Under the pieces are notes generated by a model, which was not told the DNA's origin, ran no database searches, and saw only the letters and a program-made list of their open reading frames with translations. This document shows, piece by piece, positions 8,083 to 15,730 of a stretch of DNA of 33,057 bases; position 1 is the stretch's first letter, and each line of letters opens with the position of its first letter. This DNA comes from Oscillospiraceae bacterium (GTDB lineage Bacteria > Bacillota > Clostridia > Oscillospirales > Acutalibacteraceae): contig WQWM01000026.1 of the NCBI GenBank assembly GCA_009785335.1, forward strand, positions 1-33,057, read 5' to 3'. The translations under genes were made by a program, and so were the position numbers.

Positions 8083-8294
8083 TCGCTCCGCGAACCTTAT
8101 AAAACCACCCCGCCGTTGCGACGGCACCCCTCCACACGCCACCCAAAAAATGCAAACATTTCCGGGGACCCTGCTGAGGGGAATTGGGGCTTGTTTCTTT
8201 AACTTACATAAAAAATCTTGCCCTACGCAGAACCTAGAAGAGGGCACAGCGAAGCGACGAAAAAGTTTTTTGGTTCTTTTTTTCAAAAAAGAAC
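8083..8294 (+). repeat. Family E block plus family A hairpin upstream of the EFR1 gene
   Basis: The block TCGCTCCGCGAACCT, an ACCACCCCG hairpin (GCCGT/ACGGC), GAGGGGAATTGGGGCTTG and TTTAACTTACATAAA recurs at 20517-20630 with a different hairpin (GCGCC/GGCGC). It is followed by CACAGCGAAGCGAC and a family A hairpin (8273-8294; arms GTTCTTTTTT/AAAAAAGAAC). The AAGAAAGGA ribosome binding site of the next gene starts right after it. Confidence 0.7.
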
Positions 8295-8309
8295 AAGAAA
8301 GGATTTCCT

Positions 8310-9029
8310 ATGATTTACTGCTTCACTTCCACTGGCAACAGCCTGCACGCTGCACGTCAAATCGCCGACGCGCTGAACACGCAAGTTGCGCCCATCACTC
8401 GCGAACCCGTCACCTGCGATAGCGATATTGTTGGTCTGGTGTTTCCTGCTTTCTTTTGGGGCGCACCCACGATCGTTGAAGGCTTCGCTCGCACGTTGAC
8501 CATCACCAACCCGGATGCTTATGTGTTCGCCATTTGTGTGAGCGGTGGTTCGGCACCCGGTGCGGTAAACGCACTGCGGCGTTATCTGCGGCTGGATTAT
8601 GCCGTTGAACTCAAGCATGTGAACAACTATCTGTCCGGCTACGAAGTCAACAACACAGCGGATGTTCATGCCTCTGCACAGCAGCAGCTTGCGCAAATTA
8701 TGGTTGATCTGCAAGCACGCAACACGAAGCGTGGTGGTTATTACACGCCGCTCAATCGGGTGATTCGCCGGATGATGCCCGGCCCGGCCAGTGATGCAAA
8801 ATTCAAGGTTATGGGCTGCACTGGCTGCGGCATTTGCGCCAAAGCATGCCCGGTGGAGAACATCACAGTGGATGGTGAACCCAAGTTTGCGCATCGCTGT
8901 GAGCATTGCATTGCTTGCGTGCATGCTTGCCCTGTGCAGGCCATCAACTTTGGCAAATCTGCTGGCAAGGCGCGGTATATTCACCCGGATGTGCCGCTTG
9001 CGGAGCTGATTGAGTTTTATCAAGGGTAA
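8310..9029 (+). CDS. EFR1-type flavodoxin/ferredoxin fusion protein
   Basis: This 239-residue protein has an N-terminal flavodoxin-like fold (YCFTSTGNSLHAARQIA contains the FMN phosphate-binding loop STGNS) and a C-terminal pair of 4Fe-4S motifs: CTGCGICAKACP and CEHCIACVHACP (about residues 171-213). This arrangement defines the EFR1 family, common in anaerobic Firmicutes. It would be a cytoplasmic electron carrier or oxidoreductase; its partner is unknown. The start is fixed by AAGAAAGGA nine bases upstream, directly after a family A hairpin. It is the first gene of a plus-strand run with the nucleotidyltransferase and nitroreductase, but a repeat-filled gap of about 340 bases separates it from them. 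Confidence 0.87.
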   Translation: MIYCFTSTGNSLHAARQIADALNTQVAPITREPVTCDSDIVGLVFPAFFWGAPTIVEGFARTLTITNPDAYVFAICVSGGSAPGAVNALRRYLRLDYAVELKHVNNYLSGYEVNNTADVHASAQQQLAQIMVDLQARNTKRGGYYTPLNRVIRRMMPGPASDAKFKVMGCTGCGICAKACPVENITVDGEPKFAHRCEHCIACVHACPVQAINFGKSAGKARYIHPDVPLAELIEFYQG

Positions 9030-9039
9030 TAAAGAGGAC

Positions 9040-9062
9040 GGACGAGCTAAGCTCGCCCCTAC
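9040..9062 (-). repeat. Single REP-like (family B) hairpin
   Basis: GGACGAGC, a short loop, GCTCGCCC and CTAC form the palindrome with a GTAG head on the minus strand. It starts 11 bases after the EFR1 stop codon. The gap from here to 9366 holds four repeats and no credible gene. Confidence 0.7.
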
Positions 9063-9121
9063 GAGCTTGCAGCCCGAGGCCGTGGAGTTTTTAATCGCAA
9101 CGTTAATCAAACCGCAACCAA

Positions 9122-9186
9122 GAGCCTTTGGCCCAATTTCTTGTAGGGGGAATGTCTTCAAATCGGCGCATTGCACAAATTTGAAG
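9122..9186 (-). repeat. Family D repeat, copy 2
   Basis: In reverse orientation to 2515-2575, this shares GGCCCAATTTCTTGTAGGG, TGTCTTCAAAT and TGCACAAA with it. It stands directly before a family B pair. Confidence 0.6.
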
Positions 9187-9199
9187 AAAATCACCACCT

Positions 9200-9279
9200 G
9201 TAGGGGCGGATGTAAATCCGCCCGGGCTATAAAAATAACGCAATATTAATCTTCCGGGCGGATTTACATCCGCCCCTAC
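9200..9279. repeat. REP-like (family B) inverted pair
   Basis: The left arm is GTAG plus GGGCGGAT/ATCCGCCC; the right arm is the exact complement ending in CTAC. About 27 A/T-rich bases separate the arms. The inner bases (ATGTAAAT) are unique to this pair and the same in both arms. Confidence 0.85.
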
Positions 9280-9318
9280 ATGCTGATGATAGTCATGTTG
9301 ACTATTTGAAGACACACT

Positions 9319-9342
9319 CTAGGGGCGACCTTTGGTCGTCCG
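9319..9342 (+). repeat. Single REP-like hairpin with CTAG head
   Basis: TAGGGGCGACC, TTT and GGTCGTCC form a family B palindrome whose head is CTAG rather than GTAG. It lies 12 bases before the AAGGAG of the nucleotidyltransferase gene. Confidence 0.6.
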
Positions 9343-9366
9343 CATCATATGAATAAGGAGCCCCTC

Positions 9367-10218
9367 ATGCAGACGAACGAACTCATCCGCGACGTGACGG
9401 AATTGCTAAAGCGTGCCACAGACGAAACGTGTAGCATTGCTTTGGCCGGTGCCCACGCAAAGGGCTTGGCCGATGATGAATCTGACATTGATTTTTATCT
9501 GGTGGTGGATGATGCAGCACCCAGCGAAGCGTTACGCAATGTCATCACACAAGCCGCAGATAGCCATGCTTCAGTTTATATTTCCGACAACTTTGACAGC
9601 GCACCCTATGGTGGCAACATTGACTTTAGATATCGTGGTGTGCCGATTGAAGTGACCGTGCACACTGCCGCGCGGCTGCGTCAACGAGTGGACGAATGCC
9701 TGCGTGGTGAGTTCGAAATTATCCCGCAGACGTGGACATCGAATGGATATTACACGTTTATTTACCTCAGCGAGCTGCATTTTATCCAGCCGCTTTACGA
9801 TCCCAATGGTCTCATTGCGGGCTATCAAAACCAGCTGGCGCAATATCCCGAGCCGCTGCGCCAAGCGATCATCGAATGCTTTATGGGCCGTGCAAACACC
9901 TGGCTGGATAATTTCCACTATGACACCGCCATCACTCGTGCCGATATCTTGTTCACCGCGCCCATTGTGCTGCACACGATACTGGATATGGTGCAGGTTG
10001 TGTTTGCGTTGAATCGGCAATACTTCACTGGCGACAAAAAGCTTGCACAAGCTCTGGCGAAGCTGCCCGCTTGCCCCGCAGCACTGCTGGATAATCTCGA
10101 CTTTCTGCTGTGTGTGTCAAGTGATGTGAACGCCCTGCACAGGCAGCGAGAACTATTACGCGAAATCTATTATGAACTTATGATGAAAATCAATAATCAG
10201 GAGGAAATATCATGCTAA
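9367..10218 (+). CDS. Nucleotidyltransferase-domain protein
   Basis: This 283-residue protein has an N-terminal Pol-beta-type nucleotidyltransferase fold. The region LAGAHAKGLADDESDIDFY holds the GS-like loop (here GAHAKG) and the paired Asp residues expected to bind metal; a third acidic site is plausible in VPIEVTVH. The C-terminal 150 residues are helical, as in aminoglycoside-nucleotidyltransferase-like families. Its substrate is unknown and resistance cannot be claimed. I chose the ATG at 9367 because AAGGAG lies six bases upstream; an earlier ATG at 9349 lacks a binding site. The stop overlaps the next start (ATGCTAA), which indicates translational coupling with the nitroreductase gene. 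Confidence 0.78.
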   Translation: MQTNELIRDVTELLKRATDETCSIALAGAHAKGLADDESDIDFYLVVDDAAPSEALRNVITQAADSHASVYISDNFDSAPYGGNIDFRYRGVPIEVTVHTAARLRQRVDECLRGEFEIIPQTWTSNGYYTFIYLSELHFIQPLYDPNGLIAGYQNQLAQYPEPLRQAIIECFMGRANTWLDNFHYDTAITRADILFTAPIVLHTILDMVQVVFALNRQYFTGDKKLAQALAKLPACPAALLDNLDFLLCVSSDVNALHRQRELLREIYYELMMKINNQEEISC

Positions 10219-10922
10219 ACCCCGCCTTTTATCCCGCTATGTTCGAGCGCAAATCCATCCGTAAATACAGCGACACACCACTGAGCGAAGAACAACTGGA
10301 GCAAGTGAAGCGCGAAATCGCCGCCGTCACTCCCCTGCTGCCGAATGAAAAATTCGCCCTCGAGCTCAACACCTCTAAAGGTGACTGGCGCATTTTCGGC
10401 TATTGCGAGAATACCACGCTGGGCAACGTCAATCTGGGTTACATTTTGCAGCAGCTTGATCTTGCGTTGCATCTGCAAGGCCTCGGCCGCCTGTGGTTTG
10501 GCTTTGGTCGCAAGCCCAGTGACATCACGCCGCCCAAGGGTTTGACCTATGCCATTTGCCTGAAAATCGGCAACCCCGCCGAAGACTTGACGCGTGAAAT
10601 TCACGAGTTTGACCGCAAGCAATCCGTCACGCCTGATGAGCACTTGATTGCGCTGCTGGAGTCTGCTCGCCTTGCGCCCAGTGCGATGAATTCGCAGCCA
10701 TGGCACTTCACCGCAGATGGCGATAATATTCACGTGTGGCGGCAAAAACTTGGCCTGAAAAAGCTGATTCTGGATCGCATGAATCTTGTTGACACAGGCA
10801 TTGCGCTGTGCCATGCCGTGCTTGCGTTGCAGCGTGCTGGCAAAACAGCAACGGCGAAAGCTTGTGCGGCTGATACGATTGACGATATGCAATATGTGTG
10901 CACGTTGACTGTGGACGGTTAA
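10212..10922 (+). CDS. Nitroreductase-family protein (TM1586 type)
   Basis: The 236-residue protein starts with the nitroreductase signature FERKSIRKYSDTPLSEEQL and has a second copy-like half with ARLAPSAMNSQPWHF, which normally contacts FMN. The arrangement matches the TM1586-like branch, in which two half-domains are fused in one chain. It is probably a flavin-dependent NAD(P)H oxidoreductase in the cytoplasm; the substrate is unknown. The start overlaps the stop of the nucleotidyltransferase gene by seven bases and is preceded by AGGAGG, so the two are made together. Confidence 0.82.
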   Translation: MLNPAFYPAMFERKSIRKYSDTPLSEEQLEQVKREIAAVTPLLPNEKFALELNTSKGDWRIFGYCENTTLGNVNLGYILQQLDLALHLQGLGRLWFGFGRKPSDITPPKGLTYAICLKIGNPAEDLTREIHEFDRKQSVTPDEHLIALLESARLAPSAMNSQPWHFTADGDNIHVWRQKLGLKKLILDRMNLVDTGIALCHAVLALQRAGKTATAKACAADTIDDMQYVCTLTVDG

Positions 10923-10966
10923 CCTAGGGCTTGAGCGGATACCACCTATGAAACTTTCGTCCGCAT

Positions 10967-11042
10967 GTAGGGGCGGCAATTATGCCGCCCAGGATTCACA
11001 TGGTAGCATAAGACTTTCGGGCGGCATAATTGCCGCCCCTAC
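10967..11042. repeat. REP-like (family B) inverted pair upstream of recD2
   Basis: GTAG plus GGGCGGCA/TGCCGCCC at left and the complement ending in CTAC at right, with about 25 bases between. The right end runs directly into an ATG at 11043, but that ATG is part of the usual CATG flank of these elements and is not taken as the recD2 start. Confidence 0.85.
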
Positions 11043-11156
11043 ATGTTGACACGGGTTTTGAAGAAGAGGATGGGCAAGCACACATGTTTCTTTGAGCAAT
11101 GCGACCCGAGGTCGGAAGGCTCGCAGAGCGACAAATTTCTTCTGAAAGGAAGCGCA

Positions 11157-13523
11157 TTGGATAATCAAGATTATGACCTCCCCCAGCTGCACGGCCACGC
11201 CGAAGCGGTTGTGTTTCGCAATGAAGAAAACGGCTTCACCGTCCTAGACTTCGCCACCGATGACGGCGAACTGGTGAGCGTGGTGGGCGTGCTGCCACAA
11301 ATCTCGCCGGGTGAGCCCCTGCGTCTTCAGGGCAAGTGGGAGTCTCACCACACCTTTGGCAAGCAGTTTAAGGCGCAGCACTGCCAGCGTTCGCTGCCCG
11401 CCACGCAAAATGAGCTGCTCAAGTATTTAAGCTCGGGTGTGATCAAAGGCATGCGGGCGCGCATGGCGCAAAAAATTGTGGAGCACTTTGGCGAAGACAC
11501 CCTGCATGTGCTGGAAAATCAACCGCAGCGGCTCACTGCCGTACGGGGCATCACGCCCGAAAAAGCAGCGCATTTTGGTGAAAAATTCGCCGAGCAATTT
11601 TCCCTGCGCCAAGCCATGGTTGCTCTGGAACGTTTTGGCATGACCACCGCTGAATGCCTGCGTGTGCACAAGGCATTCGGTGCGCGCGCAGCCGAGATGA
11701 TACAGCGCAACCCCTATATTCTGTGTGACGGGGAGTTTGCCATTGGCTTCGCACGCGCGGATACAATTGCAAATGCGATGAAGGAGCCTCCGCTGCCGCA
11801 AAGCCGCCACCAGGCTGGTGTGTTGCATGTGATGAAAGAACACACCTGGAGCAATGGCCACACCTGTATGCCTGCGGGTGAATTGGCTGCGCCGACGGCG
11901 GCTCTGCTGCGCATCAGCGAGAGCGAAGCCCAAGCCGCGATTGATACGCTTGTGGAGCAACGCAGGTTGGTGTTGTGGCCTGCTCCGGGCGGATTGGCAT
12001 CCGCCCCTACAGGCACAGATTTCCCGCAACCTCAAATCAAGCCGCAACATGTAGGGGCGGATGCCAATCCGCCCGAAACCTTGAAAAACGCTCTCATCTT
12101 CCTCCCCGCCCTCTTCAATCTTGAAGAAAACATCGCGAAGCGGGTGAAATTTTTGCTGGACTTTCCACCGGCAAAAACAGACTGGGATGGAGACTTCGCC
12201 ATGCTCATCAAGCGCATGGAGCACGCGCATGGTCTGGATTATGACAGCTTGCAACGCGATGCCATGCAAGCGGCTTTAGAGAAAGGCTTGCTGATTATCA
12301 CCGGCGGGCCGGGCACGGGCAAAACCACCACGCTCAAGGGAATACTCGAACTATTCGAACAGGCGAATTTAAAAGTGGCTCTGGCTGCTCCCACTGGCCG
12401 TGCCGCAAAGCGCATGCAAGAGCTGACTGACCGCCCTGCCAAGACGATTCACCGCCTGTTGGAGGTGGAGTGGGGCGAAGATGACAAACAGCGCTTTGCT
12501 CGCAATCAGCAAAACCCGTTGAGCGCGCAAGCGGTGATCATCGATGAAATTTCGATGGTAGATGTGCCATTGTTCAGCGCGCTGCTGGATGCATTGCCCA
12601 TCGGCTGCCGTTTGGTGCTGGTGGGAGACGCCGACCAGCTGCCGCCAGTGGGCCCTGGCTGCGTGCTGCAAGATTTGATGAAAACCGGCACGCTTCCTGT
12701 GATTCGCTTGAACAAAATTTTTCGCCAAGCGATGGAGAGTTTGATTATCACCAACTCTCACGCCATTGTGCGCGGCGAATTGCCCGAACTGGCCTGCAAA
12801 GACCGCGATTTTTTCTTTCTGGACTGCGAAAATAGCATCACCGCCGCCAAGACCATCGCAGGGCTTGCGGGCACGCGTTTACCCAAGGCCTATGCCTTTG
12901 ACCCACTGCAAGATATTCAGGTGTTGTGCCCCACGCGGCGCGGCGAATGCGGCACCGGCAGGCTGAACGAAGTGCTGCAAGCGGCACTTAACCCGCCTGC
13001 TAAGCAAAAAAAAGAACGCCAAATCGGTGCGCGTACCTTTCGCCAAGGCGACAAAGTGATGCAGGTGAAGAATAACTATGACCTCATGTGGGAAAAAGAC
13101 GGCGAGAGCGGCATGGGCGTGTTCAACGGCGACATCGGCTTCATTGAGAAAATCGCCGTGATTGAGGGACATTTTGTCATTCGTTTTGATGATGACCGCA
13201 TGGTTGAGTATCCCTTTGAGCACGTGGCCGAGCAGCTCGAGCATGCGTTTGCCATCACTGTGCACAAGGCACAGGGCAACGAGTTTCGCTGTGTGGTGAT
13301 GCCCATGCTGGGTGTGCCGCAACCTTTGGCTTATCGTAATTTGCTTTACACCGGTGTGACGCGTGCCAAACAATTGATTGTGCTGGTGGGCACACGCGGA
13401 CAGGTTGCCGCCATGGTGCATAACGAACAAAAAGGGCGGCGATGTTCGGCGCTTGCAGCGATGCTCACGTGTTCTTTTTTTGAAAAAAAAAGAACCAAAA
13501 AAACTTTAGCCGCTTCGCGGTGA
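11157..13523 (+). CDS. recD2: RecD2-type ATP-dependent DNA helicase, with in-frame REP pair
   Basis: This superfamily 1B 5'-3' helicase is 788 residues long from a TTG start preceded by GAAAGGAAG; an in-frame ATG at 11043 would add 38 repeat-derived residues. Seen in order: the N-terminal OB-like region (AVVFRNEENGFTVLDF), HhH modules, Walker A GGPGTGKTTT (about 383-391), Walker B IIDEISMVD, GDADQLPPVGPG, and the C-terminal motifs VHKAQGNEF and YTGVTRAK. RecD2 acts in DNA repair and replication-fork maintenance outside RecBCD. Residues about 277-306 are encoded by a REP-like inverted pair. The last 16 or so codons run through a family A hairpin (…CSFFEKKRTKKTLAASR). The helicase core is intact. 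Confidence 0.92.
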   Translation: MDNQDYDLPQLHGHAEAVVFRNEENGFTVLDFATDDGELVSVVGVLPQISPGEPLRLQGKWESHHTFGKQFKAQHCQRSLPATQNELLKYLSSGVIKGMRARMAQKIVEHFGEDTLHVLENQPQRLTAVRGITPEKAAHFGEKFAEQFSLRQAMVALERFGMTTAECLRVHKAFGARAAEMIQRNPYILCDGEFAIGFARADTIANAMKEPPLPQSRHQAGVLHVMKEHTWSNGHTCMPAGELAAPTAALLRISESEAQAAIDTLVEQRRLVLWPAPGGLASAPTGTDFPQPQIKPQHVGADANPPETLKNALIFLPALFNLEENIAKRVKFLLDFPPAKTDWDGDFAMLIKRMEHAHGLDYDSLQRDAMQAALEKGLLIITGGPGTGKTTTLKGILELFEQANLKVALAAPTGRAAKRMQELTDRPAKTIHRLLEVEWGEDDKQRFARNQQNPLSAQAVIIDEISMVDVPLFSALLDALPIGCRLVLVGDADQLPPVGPGCVLQDLMKTGTLPVIRLNKIFRQAMESLIITNSHAIVRGELPELACKDRDFFFLDCENSITAAKTIAGLAGTRLPKAYAFDPLQDIQVLCPTRRGECGTGRLNEVLQAALNPPAKQKKERQIGARTFRQGDKVMQVKNNYDLMWEKDGESGMGVFNGDIGFIEKIAVIEGHFVIRFDDDRMVEYPFEHVAEQLEHAFAITVHKAQGNEFRCVVMPMLGVPQPLAYRNLLYTGVTRAKQLIVLVGTRGQVAAMVHNEQKGRRCSALAAMLTCSFFEKKRTKKTLAASR
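11987..12074. repeat. REP-like (family B) inverted pair inside recD2
   Basis: The left arm (11987-12010) is GGGCGGAT/ATCCGCCC ending in CTAC; the right arm (12051-12074) is its exact complement, starting with GTAG. Unlike the intergenic pairs, the GTAG heads point inwards. It is read in frame as a Pro/Gly/Ala-rich linker between the HhH region and the ATPase core. Confidence 0.88.
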
Positions 13524-13624
13524 CTGTTTAGCGAAATAGAAAAAACTCCACCTTGCGATTTTCGCAGGGTGGAATTTCATAAAAATCTAAAGTTTTTTGC
13601 GCAACTTTTTTTCAAAAAAGTTGC
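13471..13624. repeat. Complete family A element between recD2 and the aldolase gene
   Basis: The left hairpin (13471-13495) has arms GTTCTTTTTTT/AAAAAAAGAAC; the right hairpin (13601-13624) has GCAACTTTTTT/AAAAAAGTTGC. Both are followed internally by an AAAAAACTTTAG tract. The left half is coding, forming the recD2 C-terminus. The right half lies 16 bases from the aldolase stop codon. Confidence 0.8.
13540..13573 (-). terminator. Rho-independent terminator for the minus-strand aldolase operon
   Basis: On the minus strand, TCCACC-CTGCG and CGCAA-GGTGGA form an 11-pair stem with one wobble and a 5-base loop, followed by GTTTTTT. This is a textbook intrinsic terminator. It sits in the centre of the family A element, about 70 bases after the aldolase stop codon. 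Confidence 0.75.
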
Positions 13625-13640
13625 AAAAACTTCGCACGCA

Positions 13641-14597
13641 TTATTTTTTCTTGCTGTATTTTTTCACGTAGATAAAGCGCATCAGTGTGCTATCCAGCCA
13701 GCCGAGTGGTTTCACGTCGCTGAACTTGCTGGCAGCGAGTGCTACGGCGCAGTTTTTGTCCACCACGGTTTCAACTGCTTGGGCTTCATCAAGGCTTGAG
13801 CCATAGCACAGTGCGCCTTCGCCGGGGAGCAACACTGCGCTGCGTTTGCCCAGTTTGGTGGTAAGCTTTACGCCTGCAATTTGCGCAAAATCATCCAGAT
13901 AGGGCAACACTTTATCACCAGTTTGCGACACTTGCAGAATCGCCGGGGTTTTGCTGTGGAGGACTACCGTGCCATCGGCTTGTTCTGTCGCAACGCTGGG
14001 CTCGTTTTGGGCAGGCAAATCCGCAACACCGTGTGCTTGCAAAAACGCGCGACATTGCTGCTCCAGCACATCAGCCACATTGAAGGTATCTTCTTCGTCA
14101 GTGCCCACACAAATGGTGCCATGGTGCTTCAAAATCACAGCCTTCGATTGCGGGCTACCCGCCAGCGCATCGGTTACGCCATTGGTGAGCTTGCTGGTGC
14201 CGGGCAGGCCATAGGCCGCCATCGGCACGCTATCACCCAGCACGTTGCGCCATTGGGCGTCTACCGCCACGGTTTGCCCCATCACCGAAACAATGGAGGC
14301 ATAATATTGGTGTGTGTGAATGACAAAACCGACCTCTGGTCGCAGCTGATAGGCCTTGGCGTGCACAGCTTTTTCGCTGGAGGGTTTTACGTTGCCTTCG
14401 TGGGTCATGTCTTGGATATTCACCAGCACGATGTCGTCGGGGGTTAGCCCATCGTAGGCCTTGCCCGATGGTGTGATGACGAACTGGGTGTCGCTCACGC
14501 GTGCGCTCACGTTGCCCCATGTGCGGGCAATCAGGCCGTTATCTACTAGGCGTTTGCCTGCGGCGATGACGGCTTGTTTGGCTTGTAGAATGTCCAT
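13641..14597 (-). CDS. Class II aldolase/adducin-family protein
   Basis: The 318-residue protein has an N-terminal class II aldolase fold of about 200 residues. Zinc ligands are visible in VIHTHQYYAS and in LKHHGTICVG, and the upstream PSSEKAVHAKAY matches the substrate phosphate/catalytic region. A C-terminal extension of about 100 residues follows. Relatives cleave or rearrange sugar phosphates (fuculose- or ribulose-phosphate-type); the substrate is not known. The start at 14597 is supported by AAAGGAGA six bases upstream. A longer reading frame to 14690 is only repeat-derived and was not used. A family C repeat fills the gap to the upstream gene, and a terminator follows at 13540. Confidence 0.83.
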   Translation of the reverse strand: MDILQAKQAVIAAGKRLVDNGLIARTWGNVSARVSDTQFVITPSGKAYDGLTPDDIVLVNIQDMTHEGNVKPSSEKAVHAKAYQLRPEVGFVIHTHQYYASIVSVMGQTVAVDAQWRNVLGDSVPMAAYGLPGTSKLTNGVTDALAGSPQSKAVILKHHGTICVGTDEEDTFNVADVLEQQCRAFLQAHGVADLPAQNEPSVATEQADGTVVLHSKTPAILQVSQTGDKVLPYLDDFAQIAGVKLTTKLGKRSAVLLPGEGALCYGSSLDEAQAVETVVDKNCAVALAASKFSDVKPLGWLDSTLMRFIYVKKYSKKK

Positions 14598-14615
14598 ATT
14601 ATTCTCCTTTTGGTT

Positions 14616-14738
14616 CCCCCTCTGTCGCTTCGCGACATCTCCCCCGAAGGGGGCGACTCTGGCGAAAATCTCACTTGCAGGTGTTGCCAAAGGCTCCCCC
14701 GTGGGGGAGCTGGCACGCCGCAGGCGTGACTGAGGGGG
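14616..14738 (+). repeat. Family C palindromic element, intergenic copy
   Basis: This 123 bp element has the same ends as the dnaE copies (CCCCCTCTGTCGC ... GACTGAGGGGG) but a different terminal hairpin, CACGCC/GGCGTG. It occupies nearly the whole gap between the Ig-like gene (stop at 14741) and the ribosome binding site of the aldolase gene. Confidence 0.85.
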
Positions 14739-14740
14739 TG

Positions 14741-15205
14741 TTATACGATGTGAAACTCGGCATAGGTTCGCGGCGAAGTGGATGTTGCGATGCGGTGCAA
14801 ACCAGGTTCAAGCGGCACGCAATCACAATAGAGATATCCACCCCAGATGCTGTATTCGGGTTCGCAGTTCACCGCAAGGGTAAACGTGAACGTTTCCGCA
14901 CGCATGGGCGCAACAATCGGCACAACATCGCCTGTTCCCATGCCGCAGACGTGACCAGCAGGCACCCAGTTTTCACCGTCCCAAGCATGGATGCTATACA
15001 TACCGCCCCATGTTCTGTAAACAGTCCGCAATGTACCATTGTGCAGCGTGCCGCTGATGGTTTCCGTGTCTGCGCTAAAGCTGGTTTGCTCCAACACAAG
15101 CGTAACTTGACCAACGCGCCCGCCGTTAATCATGAACCCCGGCAGGAACACAAGGCTTGACACAGCCATGACTCCCGTCATAATGAACGCTAGAAATCTT
15201 TGCAT
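14741..15205 (-). CDS. Secreted or membrane-anchored protein with bacterial Ig-like domain
   Basis: The 154-residue protein begins with a hydrophobic segment (FLAFIMTGVMAVSSLVFLPGFMI) that may act as a signal peptide or anchor. The rest looks like a single beta-sandwich of the bacterial Ig-like type: VTLVLEQTSFSADTETISGTLHN, then WDGENWVPAG, then LEPGLHRI. Similar domains are found in many secreted Firmicutes proteins (the Big_14-type immunoglobulin-like family). Its ligand is unknown. It lies 19 bases downstream of the antitoxin gene and may be co-transcribed with it. Confidence 0.65.
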   Translation of the reverse strand: MQRFLAFIMTGVMAVSSLVFLPGFMINGGRVGQVTLVLEQTSFSADTETISGTLHNGTLRTVYRTWGGMYSIHAWDGENWVPAGHVCGMGTGDVVPIVAPMRAETFTFTLAVNCEPEYSIWGGYLYCDCVPLEPGLHRIATSTSPRTYAEFHIV

Positions 15206-15224
15206 GATCGTTCCTCACTCTCTG

Positions 15225-15446
15225 TTAAATTCCTAGTTGTCGATATAACTCTTCTGCGGAAATAGTTTCGCCACTTTTAATTTGGTACAAGCCCTCATCA
15301 ATCGCAAGTTTTTCTGTTGGAGTGGCTTTTGTGAAATCGGGGTCCCATGCTAAAATGATGCGTTTAAGAAGTTCCTCAACCAGCACTTGCTCAGCATCAG
15401 GAAGAAACGAAGCGGTTTCAAAAAGAGATTTCATTTTTGCAGACAT
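15225..15446 (-). CDS. Putative antitoxin of a type II toxin-antitoxin pair
   Basis: The protein is 73 residues from ATG 15446; a GTG at 15455 would add three residues. The ATG is favoured because GAGGTG lies seven bases ahead. It is acidic and helical (LPDAEQVLVEELLKRIILAWDP; EGLYQIKSGETISAEELYRQLG), resembling small RelB/addiction-module antitoxins, though no DNA-binding motif is clear. It follows the RelE-like toxin gene with almost no gap, which is the main reason for the call. The toxin-first order is the reverse of most RelBE pairs and is like HigBA. Confidence 0.6.
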   Translation of the reverse strand: MSAKMKSLFETASFLPDAEQVLVEELLKRIILAWDPDFTKATPTEKLAIDEGLYQIKSGETISAEELYRQLGI

Positions 15447-15456
15447 TTTATACACC

Positions 15457-15717
15457 TCACTTATAAATATCGCCGCGCGGACCTATATCAATAATATACA
15501 CAATTTTTTCTGAATCTTCAACTGAAGACTGAAAAACCACGCGATACTGCCCCACGCGCAAACGAAAAACATCTTGCGGATATCCTTGCATGGGCTGAAT
15601 ATCGCCAATGGGTGGCACTTGCAACAAGCCGTGTATTCGCGCAACGATATTCCTTTGCATCGTCGGCGAAAGAATCCGAATTGACTTGGCAGCTTTCTTT
15701 GAAAATTCGATTTTCAT
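15457..15717 (-). CDS. RelE/ParE-family toxin
   Basis: This 86-residue protein has the RelE/ParE pattern: an N-terminal helical half (IEFSKKAAKSIRILSPTMQRNIVARI) and a C-terminal beta-sheet ending (VFRLRVGQYRVVFQSS, then VYIIDIGPRGDIYK). The GxYRVVF strand and the conserved C-terminal IGPRGDIY are typical of RelE-type mRNA interferases. GGGAGAG precedes the start. It begins 13 bases after the aminotransferase stop and is followed immediately by the antitoxin gene, so all three may share the promoter at 17241. Confidence 0.83.
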   Translation of the reverse strand: MKIEFSKKAAKSIRILSPTMQRNIVARIHGLLQVPPIGDIQPMQGYPQDVFRLRVGQYRVVFQSSVEDSEKIVYIIDIGPRGDIYK

Positions 15718-15730
15718 GCTTAAGCTCTCC

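Noticed and set aside
8283..9197. 304-residue minus-strand frame opposite the EFR1 gene
   Set aside because: The plus strand clearly encodes flavodoxin and ferredoxin motifs; the minus frame starts in a repeat and has no known features.
11043..11156. ATG start of recD2 at 11043
   Set aside because: That ATG is the CATG flank of a REP pair. The 38 extra residues resemble no RecD2, and the TTG at 11157 has GAAAGGAAG ahead of it. Some doubt remains.
14598..14690. Upstream extension of the class II aldolase gene
   Set aside because: The extra residues read through the family C repeat; the ATG at 14597 has AAAGGAGA directly ahead.
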